Assembly (NCBI GenBank): GCA_021432635.1
Contig: MU270015.1
Span: 1,717,860 to 1,781,859, forward strand
Length of the DNA: 64,000 bases
Direction: 5' to 3'
Origin: Thozetella sp. PMI_491
Taxonomy: Eukaryota; Ascomycota; Sordariomycetes; Chaetosphaeriales; Chaetosphaeriaceae
Part shown: piece after piece, positions 56,572 through 64,000 of the stretch
Position numbering within the stretch: position 1 is the stretch's first letter
How the letters are laid out: each line of letters starts with the position of its first letter
Position numbers and translations under genes: made by a program
Notes under the pieces: generated by a model
The model's database searches: none
Seen by the model: only the letters and a program-made list of their open reading frames with translations
Told to the model about the DNA's origin: nothing

Positions 56572-57381
56572 ATGCTCAATCTCCAGGACAAGGTAGCACT
56601 TGTTATTGGAATAGGTCAGGCAGGCGGTGAAGGCTGGGGTATTGGCGCCGCGTGTGCGGTTACGTTTGCCAGGCAAGGTGCCTCTGTATTCGGTGGCAAC
56701 AGAACCATCGCGTCCACTACCAAAACGACCCAGACCATCCGCGATGAAGGCCACGAGTGCGACGTGGTGCAGACGGACGCCACGTCGTCAGAATCTATCA
56801 AGGCGCTAGTCGATGCGTGTTTGGCCAAGCACGGTCGGATCGACATTCTCCTCTGCAACGTTGGTCAATCGCAGCCCGGCGGGGCAGCGGAGATGTCCGA
56901 GTCCATATGGGATGCGCAGATCGAACTCAACCTCAAGAGTGTCTACTTGGCGTGCCACCACGTATTACCTGTGATGGAAAAGCAAGCACAGGGAGGTTCC
57001 ATCGTTTGCATCTCCAGTATCGCCGGCATGCGTTACATTGGCAAGCCTCAGATTGCCTATAACACTACAAAGGCGGCCATCATGCAGTTTGTCAAAGCTA
57101 GCGCCGTCATGTATGCCAGCAAAGGTGTGCGACTTAATACCGTCGTTCCTGGCCTCATGGAAACACCATACACCCATGCTCTCTCCACTAGATACCCGCT
57201 ACCAGGCGGCTACGAAGAATTCAGGAAGATCAGAGACAGCCAGGTCCCTATGGGCCACATGGGGGACGCCTGGGATGTGGCTAACGCAGCCCTGTTTCTA
57301 GCATCGGATGAGGCACGCTACATCACGGGACAGAAACTTGTGGTAGACGGTGGCATCACGTCCTCGACTGGGCGTGCGTGA
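56572..57381 (+). CDS. Short-chain dehydrogenase/reductase (SDR)
   Basis: A single-exon 269-residue classical SDR. The glycine-rich cofactor loop is VIGIGQAGGEGWGIG (residues 11-25), slightly longer than the usual TGxxxGxG. Catalytic residues are Asn120, Ser148/149 (CISSIAG), Tyr163 and Lys167 (YNTTK). ILLCNVGQSQPGG replaces the usual NNAG motif (as CNVG), and the C-terminal block is FLASDEARYITGQKLVVDGG. It lacks Asp after strand 2 (FGGNRT), which leans towards NADP use. In the context of a lactonase and aldonate dehydratase it could be the sugar 1-dehydrogenase that starts the pathway, or a later 2-keto-3-deoxy-acid 4-dehydrogenase. Both types of SDR are known in bacterial fucose/rhamnose routes. 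Confidence 0.93.
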   Translation: MLNLQDKVALVIGIGQAGGEGWGIGAACAVTFARQGASVFGGNRTIASTTKTTQTIRDEGHECDVVQTDATSSESIKALVDACLAKHGRIDILLCNVGQSQPGGAAEMSESIWDAQIELNLKSVYLACHHVLPVMEKQAQGGSIVCISSIAGMRYIGKPQIAYNTTKAAIMQFVKASAVMYASKGVRLNTVVPGLMETPYTHALSTRYPLPGGYEEFRKIRDSQVPMGHMGDAWDVANAALFLASDEARYITGQKLVVDGGITSSTGRA

Positions 57382-57536
57382 AGGGCTGTGGTACTCAATC
57401 GATTGTATCTAGATATCTATCCGTCTCTCTATCATCTAACCCCTATCCTCTGTCCATCCACTTGCTCTAGCTCTACTAAGATAAAGAGGGATTCCATCGT
57501 TTGCAAGCGCCCTACAAATCTTCCGAGGCATCTGGA

Positions 57537-58060
57537 TTAACTTTTAAGATCAACTAGACTCCGGAAGCCGTGCAGGTCATCACCGCTAATCTCAAAATCG
57601 AACCGGGTAAGATCCTCCTTAAATGGCCAGAGCAGCTCGCTTGTAACTCTAGGTTGCCACGTTAGCGCAAGATAATACAACACTCCGTGTTACAGCCTCA
57701 CCTATGATGCTCCTTGCTTGCCTGGTATTCGGCCAGAGCTTCCGGACTTTGGTGGAAGCTCAGTAGTACAATCTGGAATCCTTTACTTCGCTCAATGGGA
57801 TCCGTGATCGAAGGACCTCCCACAATGAGTTGCTGATCTTGAACGCACGGCAAGTCCTTGAGCGTCTTCAGCTCTGACACGAACCTGGCCCTGTGTTCTT
57901 CAGACACGTCGGCCTTGAATTTGAAGAGAACTGTCCATTCTAGCCTCAGCATCCTTTTTGCGACGACAATGGCAGGAGTTTGTAGGTCGATCGCATGATT
58001 AGGGGATGTGATATTTTGGGGGGACGGTGTTTTCAGCCTACCAATATGTACAACAGTCAT
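57537..58060 (-). CDS. Stress-responsive A/B-barrel (Dabb) domain protein
   Basis: Predicted 119-residue dimeric alpha/beta-barrel protein. Exons are 58060-58042 (19 nt), 57930-57702 and 57648-57537. The first junction produces MTVVHIVLFKFKADVSEEHR, exactly the usual Dabb start; reading through the first intron gives a non-conserved N-terminus. Other landmarks are LPCVQDQQLIVGG and FQIVLLSFHQSPEALAEYQ, then EHHRVTSELLWPFKEDLTRFD across the second junction. Dabb proteins include small enzymes such as cyclases and aldolase-like lyases, and proteins without known reaction. Placed between SDR and lactonase genes it is probably part of the same pathway, perhaps as mutarotase-like or lyase helper; that is a guess. 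Confidence 0.85.
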
Positions 58061-58217
58061 TGTCTTCTGCTAAGAGATGTAGTGCTTCAACGTATGCTGG
58101 AACAGTCTGAGGTAGCGCAAGATTGGAAACGTGTTTGAACGAGTTGGGGAACGCACATAACTGGTTCAAATGATCCAAAATAAACTGAGCTGATCATGTG
58201 TCCAGGGGAAGAGGGGT

Positions 58218-58265
58218 GACGGACAAACTCCGCGTCGTCTAGGCTCCTAACTGGCGACGGACAAA
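58218..58265. promoter_or_regulatory. Two direct copies of GACGGACAAA upstream of the Dabb gene
   Basis: The 10-mer GACGGACAAA occurs at 58218-58227 and 58256-58265, 158-205 bp before the Dabb start. It shares the core CGGAC with the other cluster promoter sites. Confidence 0.5.
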
Positions 58266-58345
58266 GACACTAAAATCAATCCAAACACTAGACCGCGGGA
58301 AACCTCCGTACCCCGCCGCTCCCCACCTTCCCGCCTATGGATTGA

Positions 58346-59314
58346 TCACACACAGCCGGGGCAATGCCATTCGATCTCCATGACAGTCCCACTATCGCTC
58401 TCTATAATGTATAGCGTTTTGTTTTCAACTCCGCCCCATGTAAGATTGGTACTACCATGGCCAGCTGCAGTTGTCATGATTCTAGCCAGGGGCAGACCAG
58501 CCCCCGTATGTACAAAGATGGTGCCTAGTGTCGAGTGCGCGACGAAAATGTTGCCTTCCTCATCTGTAGCCATACCGTCCGGGCCACCGACGCCGAAATA
58601 GCTCGAGAAGCGTCCTATCCGCTGTACTGATCCATCTGAGAAAAGCGGGCCGAGCCAGACACTGTTATCTCGGGTCATGGCCACAAAGAGAAGCGACTCG
58701 GTCTTGTCCAACACAAGGCCGTTTGGAGACGGGCAGTTTGACATGATCACCTCCGGCCTGCCAAAAGCACCATCAGGCTGCACTAGTAGGCGAAACACTC
58801 GCCCAGACGGGTCCTGGAGGCCACTCATTCCCTGATCCGTGAAGATGATGCTACCTTCCCGAGTGACAACCAAGTCATTTGGGCCCTTGAGCCGCTCTCC
58901 ATTGAAGCGCGCGAGGAGCGTTGTCAGCTCACATGTCCATGGATCCAGGGCTAGGATCCCCTGTTTGAAGTCGGTAATGATAAGTCGCTGGCTCTTTGCG
59001 TGCCATGCAAGGCCATTAGGTTCGCCATCGTACTCCTTTAATAGTCTCCATTCGTAGGATACCAGGTCCACTGCAAAAATACGGCCGTATGGGATATCAG
59101 TAAGGTAAAGGGTGTTGCCAACAACTGCGGGCCCCTCGAGAAAGGAATCCAGGGCTCTTCCACGTTTTTGGTTTTGAGAATGGTCTGATTCTGTCCCTAA
59201 TCGTCGAAACTCCAGTGGAAGGGTTGTTCGAGGCTTCGCTTGGAGCTCCTTGGGCGGTGTGTACCACATATCTGCTGATAGCGTGCTGATTGTTCTTAAT
59301 TCCCCAGTCTTCAT
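58346..59314 (-). CDS. SMP-30/gluconolactonase-like lactonase
   Basis: A single-exon 322-residue six-bladed propeller of the SMP-30/gluconolactonase family, cytosolic (no signal peptide). Markers: EGPAVVGNTLYLTDIPYGRIFAVD with the metal-binding Glu, EPNGLAWHAKSQRLIITDF, LKGPNDLVVTREGSIIFTDQG with metal Asn and Asp, CPSPNGLVLDKTESLLFVA with the metal Asn, and GGPDGMATDEEGNIFVAH with the catalytic Asp. All expected metal ligands are visible. These enzymes open aldonolactones such as gluconolactone, fuconolactone or arabinonolactone. The Met at 59314 is the first real ATG. It is divergent from a transporter gene, and fits the second step of a sugar-oxidation route. Confidence 0.92.
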   Translation of the reverse strand: MKTGELRTISTLSADMWYTPPKELQAKPRTTLPLEFRRLGTESDHSQNQKRGRALDSFLEGPAVVGNTLYLTDIPYGRIFAVDLVSYEWRLLKEYDGEPNGLAWHAKSQRLIITDFKQGILALDPWTCELTTLLARFNGERLKGPNDLVVTREGSIIFTDQGMSGLQDPSGRVFRLLVQPDGAFGRPEVIMSNCPSPNGLVLDKTESLLFVAMTRDNSVWLGPLFSDGSVQRIGRFSSYFGVGGPDGMATDEEGNIFVAHSTLGTIFVHTGAGLPLARIMTTAAGHGSTNLTWGGVENKTLYIIESDSGTVMEIEWHCPGCV

Positions 59315-59640
59315 TGTGTAAAGTATTGCAGTCGGCAAAATGACTTATGTAAGTGGTGTTGAGGGTTTAAGTAGGAGGGAAAACCATCGTACGGTGGAGG
59401 GAGCGGACGGAGTCCGTTACTTTTAGTCCGTTCTTCAACCCCCCCAGTCCTACCCCAGCTGGGTTCCCCACGGGGTCAGATGGTTGGGGAGACTATAACA
59501 GCACTTGAGGCATACTGAAATTTGCTGAATATATATACCCAGAAGCCCACTCCGACTGTCTCACGGGCTCACCAACCACGATCAGCTTACCGTCTCCTCA
59601 GAAAAGGAAGAGTGCCATAACCGGGACTACAAGGGAAAAA
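59315..59640. promoter_or_regulatory. Divergent promoter with CGGACGGAGTCCG element (59404-59416)
   Basis: Between the lactonase and transporter genes. CGGAC (59404-59408) and GTCCG (59412-59416) form an inverted repeat with a 3-bp spacer, containing CGGACGG. Another AGTCCG follows at 59425-59430. Confidence 0.6.
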
Positions 59641-61294
59641 ATGCAGAACGAAGCCACCGCAGTCTCCAAGACTGACTTCAGTCACGTCGAATCGAAAAGA
59701 GATCATACTCCGGCCCCATTACCTGATCTGGAGGCCGAACGTCGACTCGTTCGCAAGTTAGATCGGACCGTCCTCCCTTGGATTATGGCCCTCTACTTGT
59801 TGTCCTACCTTGACAGGTATGTAAGCGGCAATATGAAACCTCCTCATTTCATCAGAGTTATCACAGCCTAACTGAAGATATTTACGGTATAGAAGCAACA
59901 TCGGAAACGCTCGGAACATTGGCCTCGCTACCGATCTTGGGCTCAGCAGCTCCATGTACCAGCTTGCATCGGCAGCATTCTATATTGGAACCGTCCTCTT
60001 CGGAACAATCGGCGGCCTAATGCTAAAGGTGGTTAAACCCTCTCACTGGCTTGGAACTTGCGCGATTGGGTGGGGAGCCGTCAGCACGTTGCAAGCAGCC
60101 TGTACCAACCCCAGCGGTCTTGTTGTTGTACGACTGTTCATTGGGATCTTCGAGGCTTCCTTCGCTCCTGGTTGCGCCTTATATCTCAGCTTCTGGTATC
60201 TCAAGTCAGAGCTCTCACTGAGAATTGCTGCGTATGCAGGCATGAGTGCTGTAAGCGGGATTATATCTGGACTCATTTCGTACGGCTTTGGCTCAGCCAA
60301 AGGCATGGCCATCGCGCCGTGGCAAGCCCTGTTCATTGCTGAGGGGCTCCCTACCTTCGTCATGGGCTTCATTACGCTATGGGTGCTTCCTGGTCGCCCA
60401 GAGTCCGGAAGACACCACTGGTTCACCGAAGAAGAGCATCAAATCATCTTAAGTCGTCGCAACAGGTTCACAAGGAATGAAGATAGTGGCATAAGTATGG
60501 CTCAAGTTAAAGGGTGAGACGGGCTTTGCTTCTACTGCCGAGAAAGTGCTAATTTGCCCTGTGAAGAGCGTTTCGGGATTATCGCCTGTATCTCTTTGTT
60601 CTGATCTATTCAGGCCTCAGCCTCTCCTTGGCAGTATCGTCCATCTTCCTGCCTACCATTGTAGGACTTCTTGGCTATACTTCGGTCCAAGCCAACATCA
60701 TGACGGTTCCTGTCTACGCCACTGCATATTGCTGCTTGGTCATAGTCGCTTGGCTATCAGATAAGACGAGAATGCGCGGTATCCCTATCATGCTCGGAGG
60801 TACCATATCCGGGTTGGGGTATATTCTACTTGGAGTCGTTAGCGACAATCGTGCGCGATATGCATTCTGTTTCCTCTCTGTCACGGTACGTACTCTACGG
60901 CAATATCGACTTACACAGCAGTGCCCGCTCAGGGCTGACACTCACACAGGGCTGCTACATGGCGTTTCCAATCGTCCTGACCTGGATTGCTTCCACCTTC
61001 GCAGGAGATACCAAAGCCGGTGTCGGTATTGGGATTGTTATCGCCGTGACTCATGCGATAGGAGTTGCTGCGTCAAACATCTACCCAACCTCGGATGAGC
61101 CTCGTTATCTGATGGGTAATGCTGTTTCCAGCTCTCTGACATTCCTTACTGCAATTGCTGCTCTGGTAATGTCTATTTGCCTCTACCGGGAAAATCGGGC
61201 AAGAGACAGGAGATTCGGGCGTCCTGAGCTAGGCATACCGATTGACATGGGAGGGGATGCAGATAGGTCACCTGACTACCGATACGACATTTGA
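59641..61294 (+). CDS. MFS transporter, allantoate permease (DAL5-like) family, 2
   Basis: Predicted 486-residue transporter of the same subfamily as the one at 47.7 kb but clearly diverged. Exons are 59641-59816, 59893-60513, 60567-60885 and 60950-61294. Landmarks: RKLDRTVLPWIMALYLLSYL then DRSNIGNARNIGLATDL across the first junction, QLASAAFYIGTVLFGTIGGL, RLFIGIFEASFAPGCALYL, PWQALFIAEGLPTFVMGFIT and the loop WFTEEEHQIILSRRN. The second half has FRDYRLYLFVLIYSGLSLSL, WLSDKTRMRGIPIML and FPIVLTWIASTFAGDTKAGVGI. Twelve helices are expected. Its divergent pairing with the lactonase suggests it imports the lactone or acid used by the cluster. Confidence 0.92.
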
Positions 61295-61492
61295 TTGTTA
61301 TCGTTGAGGTTGGTGAGCCTAGTTGGATTCAGGGAGCATCACCGGGTTATCGAGGCCTCCTAGGCCGCACAACGTTGAGTACACTAGGCATCACATAGAT
61401 GCGGATCTAACAAGCAGCAACTACGAAGGTAGTCACTGTATCTTCTTTCGAAAGCATGTCTTAGTTGCAATGAGCGGTTGCCCAAAATTCTC

Positions 61493-63337
61493 CTATGCTT
61501 CAACAGTGGTCTCATATCGAGAAATCTCGGTGCATATGTCCCGAAACTTCTGTATCCTGTCGTTGCCGGTCATCCGTGCCATTTCTTCCATATAACCCAA
61601 TGATATTTCGATCAGCTGCTTTTCAAACTCGAGGACGTGGCGTCCATTGCACATTTTGTTGGCCACAAGACATAAAACTCCGCATGTATACCCGCAGGCG
61701 ACCATCCTGTAGCGTGGAAAAAGGTCAGCTTCTCCTTGTTTGGAATGCGTGTTACTTAATATTGGTTTGTTTCGAACAGCAGAAAGGGGAATCGTAAACC
61801 CTGAATCCAATTACGCACTTACCAAATCAGCGCCAAATCCTTCCTTGTCGTGCCCGCGAACAGCCACAGAAACTCCTTTGACTCAGCCACAAGTAGCTCC
61901 CACCTATGCGGTAAGATTGGGTCCAGCGGTGCAAGCAACTCTCCGGCGGTTGAGTTCTTGCCATAGCCCTGTAGACGTGCTATCCACTTTTCATCCGTGT
62001 GATTCGTGCGCAAAAGCACCGAGAAGCATGAAATCCGTGCTGCGGAAAGGATACAGAAGAACCTTAGCAGCGCACGCGATCCAGAAGATAGCAACTCGCT
62101 AGCCGTGAAGCCCGGTGGCAGCTGAGAGGACCAGTTGATGAGCATATCCAGCGTATGATTTGCCTTCTGAGCCTGCTCTTCCTGCTCAGCATTCTGAGCC
62201 CAAACAGAATACGCAGCTTCATAAACCTTCCCCTGGATGTGCGCTAGCTGGACTTGTGCACGGAAGAAGTTCATCTTGGATTGACCGTCGTCGGTGAAGA
62301 CAAACCCCGCCCCGTCTGCTTCGGGTTCTTCCGGAGGCATGTCCAAGTCGATTTCTGCGTCGGATTGGAGAGGGGGGGTTCGTGCTTTGAAGCTGGTGTC
62401 CCTATCCAATATGTAAATGATCCAAAAGACCCGGTTTCGTTGCCGAGACTCGATCGCATCCAGATGCTCCGAGCCTTGATGAGTGTTTAGACCTAATCTA
62501 TGTGCCAGTCGAAGAGCCGTTGCTGTCAGAACTGTCGTCGCTGCTATGTTCGGGGTACCTTGATAGAACATAACTAGCCCGGCAAATACCTGGACATTGA
62601 GCAGTTCGGCATTGTCTGTTGTCAGCTCGGTAAGCACGGACTGAGCATTCTGTATGTATTGGTTGATTCCACCGTGGAACATCGGCAAGTCATCACTCTG
62701 GTGATATGTCAAAGCCAGCACCACATTTATCGCAGCCCAGACAGCAGGACTCCTCTGCAAGGGATGCGAATACCAGTCCAGAACGGTGCGAAGAAGCGTC
62801 GGGCCATGGAAGAGAGGAATAACGGAGTTGCAAGTAGAAAGAAAGGTCTCAATGATAGGGATAACCTCTTGGGATGGCGGCAGGTCCATGACTGGGAGTC
62901 GGGAAAGACTTTTCCCGTGTCTGTTGGTGTCATTGTTGCAATCCAAGGGCGACCTCAATGGCGACGATAACGAGGGTCCTGAACCATTTCCATCCTGGTT
63001 GCCAGGTCTTTCAAGCCTATCCAATCTGTGGAGGGCTTCCTCGAGACGGCCCTCCAGCTGTGCTACTCGTGTCCGTAGCTCGTCCTCTGTCTTCGCAGCT
63101 GGCTCCTTTTTGTGCCTCGCCTTCCGACTAGAAGCCACGAAAGTGCACTCAGATTCGTACACGACGCAATTTGAACAGCGAGGCTTTTGCCCATCGCACT
63201 TGAGCTTTCTATTGTAGCAGATATCGCAGGCCTTTGAATCCAAGTGAAGAGAGTGGTGTTAGATTCAAAACTTTGAGTACTGCCGAGAGCTGCCTGGGTT
63301 AACTGCTCACCTTGCGCGGCTGCTTGTTTCGTTCCAT
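61493..63337 (-). CDS. Zn2Cys6 transcription factor with fungal-specific domain, 2
   Basis: Predicted 549-residue regulator. Exons are 63337-63311 (27 nt), 63231-61823 and 61706-61493. The first junction joins MERNKQPRK to ACDICYNRKLKCDGQKPRC, giving Cys11-x2-Cys14-x6-Cys21-x6-Cys28-x2-Cys31-x6-Cys38. A coiled coil follows (ELRTRVAQLEGRLEEALHRL). The middle homology region has PIIETFLSTCNSVIPLFHGP, ALRLAHRLGLNTHQ, RQRNRVFWIIYILDRDTSFK and RTPPLQSDAEIDLDMP, the xylanolytic-activator-like type. The last exon, ending RYETTVEA, completes the protein after TGG at the junction. It is the second regulator bordering the catabolic cluster and may control it or the neighbouring amidase. Confidence 0.9.
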
Positions 63338-63701
63338 GGCGCAATCTAGTTCGTTGCTCTCTCATTCCAAGATTTCGTTCAACCTAGAATACTAAGCGCC
63401 TCGTTATCCAAGAAGCACAGTATGTTCCCCATAGAGAGAGCTTGGCTAGCCAAAGGTATGGTTCGGTTGGAGGTATTTGTCAGCTGACGCAATTTGTCAG
63501 CGAATGCCTTTAAGAGGGTGCCTAACAAAGTTCTATGCTTTTATGAGAATACGAGACTTCACATACCCTGTGCTTCTATGCTTCTACATAATGTGGGTCC
63601 CCCTTTAAGCTCCATGCTCGGGCGAAGATGCATCTAGCAAAAGCAAAAACGACCAGCCAGTGTCTTTGAGCCATAGATGGGCCTGCAAAGTAACGAGCCA
63701 T
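63338..63701. other. Intergenic, no supported gene
   Basis: Upstream of the Zn2Cys6 gene and downstream of the amidase 3' end. No CGGACGG copy seen. Confidence 0.45.
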
Positions 63702-64000
63702 CTAGGCTATCTTTGCCTTCGGTGCCGTCTCTGCATGCTTAAGCACCTCGGCGATTACCTCAGTCGCCATCAATATCTCTTCGTCCTGACCCGTCCACCC
63801 CACAAGCTGGATCGAGCATGGAGCTCCATGAGCCGTCTCGGGATCATCTGGACGAATTCGTGGTTAGAACGAGAGCACCTAGACGATTTATTTGACATTT
63901 GTCTCAGGCATATACTTACAGTCTGCCGGGGCGCCCTCGCGTATATCTATTTCCTTATCGACTTTCAGGAAAGGGATCACCGTGGCCGGGAACTGTATCC
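63702..64000 (-). CDS. Amidase (acetamidase-like), C-terminal end only
   Basis: The 3' end of a gene entering from the right edge. Exon parts are 64000-63920 and 63847-63702, joined across a 72-nt intron with donor GTAAGT. The translated end reads FPATVIPFLKVDKEIDIREG, then ETAHGAPCSIQLVGWTGQDE and EEILMATEVIAEVLKHAE. This matches the C-terminus of fungal amidase-signature enzymes (general amidase/acetamidase), where a GAPCSIQLVG-type strand and DE pair precede a final helix. The catalytic Ser/Lys residues lie outside the window, so activity cannot be judged. No signal peptide information is available. Confidence 0.75.

Noticed and set aside
1-64000. CRISPR arrays, operons, bacterial ribosome binding sites
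   Set aside because: The sequence is eukaryotic, with spliceosomal introns; no regularly spaced direct repeats were seen.

Overview
This window is nuclear DNA of a filamentous ascomycete (Pezizomycotina). Most genes carry several short introns of about 50-90 nt with GTRNGT-type donors, CTAAC/CTAAT branch points and YAG acceptors. The families are typical of such fungi: Zn2Cys6 and bZIP-DUF3425 factors, PTH11-like receptors, cutinase, P450, UstYa (DUF3328) proteins and allantoate-permease-type transporters. I rebuilt exon joins by hand from reading frame, splice consensus and continuity of conserved motifs. Species cannot be read from the sequence.

Left part (1-25.5 kb): a Zn2Cys6 factor runs off the left edge, followed by a bZIP-DUF3425 factor. 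A divergent Baeyer-Villiger monooxygenase/aldehyde dehydrogenase pair comes next, then a secreted NMT1/SsuA-like binding protein and a 217-bp TA-flanked MITE. Two 7-TM PTH11-like receptors (the second with a CFEM domain) enclose a paraoxonase-like lactonase. A secreted amidase, a pisatin-demethylase-like P450, a 495-bp long-inverted-repeat element and a cutinase complete this part, which looks like perception and attack on plant or environmental substrates.

Middle part (27.7-44.5 kb): an F-box-like protein and an aldo/keto reductase lead into the most interesting block. A small secreted precursor-like protein with Kex2 (KR) sites lies next to four membrane-anchored proteins that each carry two HxxHC motifs. 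Three are clear UstYa/DUF3328 members and one is a diverged relative. A secreted HExxH metallopeptidase lies downstream. This is a candidate dikaritin-type (ustiloxin/asperipin-like) ribosomal peptide cluster without a recognisable tyrosinase. A broken secreted alpha/beta-hydrolase gene lies between.

Right part (47.7-63.3 kb): a compact catabolic cluster contains two allantoate-permease-family transporters, an Ldh2/MDG-family dehydrogenase, an IlvD/Edd dehydratase, an SDR, a Dabb protein, an SMP-30/gluconolactonase and two Zn2Cys6 factors. The enzyme set fits oxidation of a sugar to a lactone, hydrolysis to an aldonate, and dehydration to a 2-keto-3-deoxy acid. The heptamer CGGACGG recurs in three divergent promoters of the cluster, which suggests a shared regulator. 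The 3' end of an amidase gene lies at the right edge. Gene-free stretches of 0.3-3.2 kb separate the blocks.
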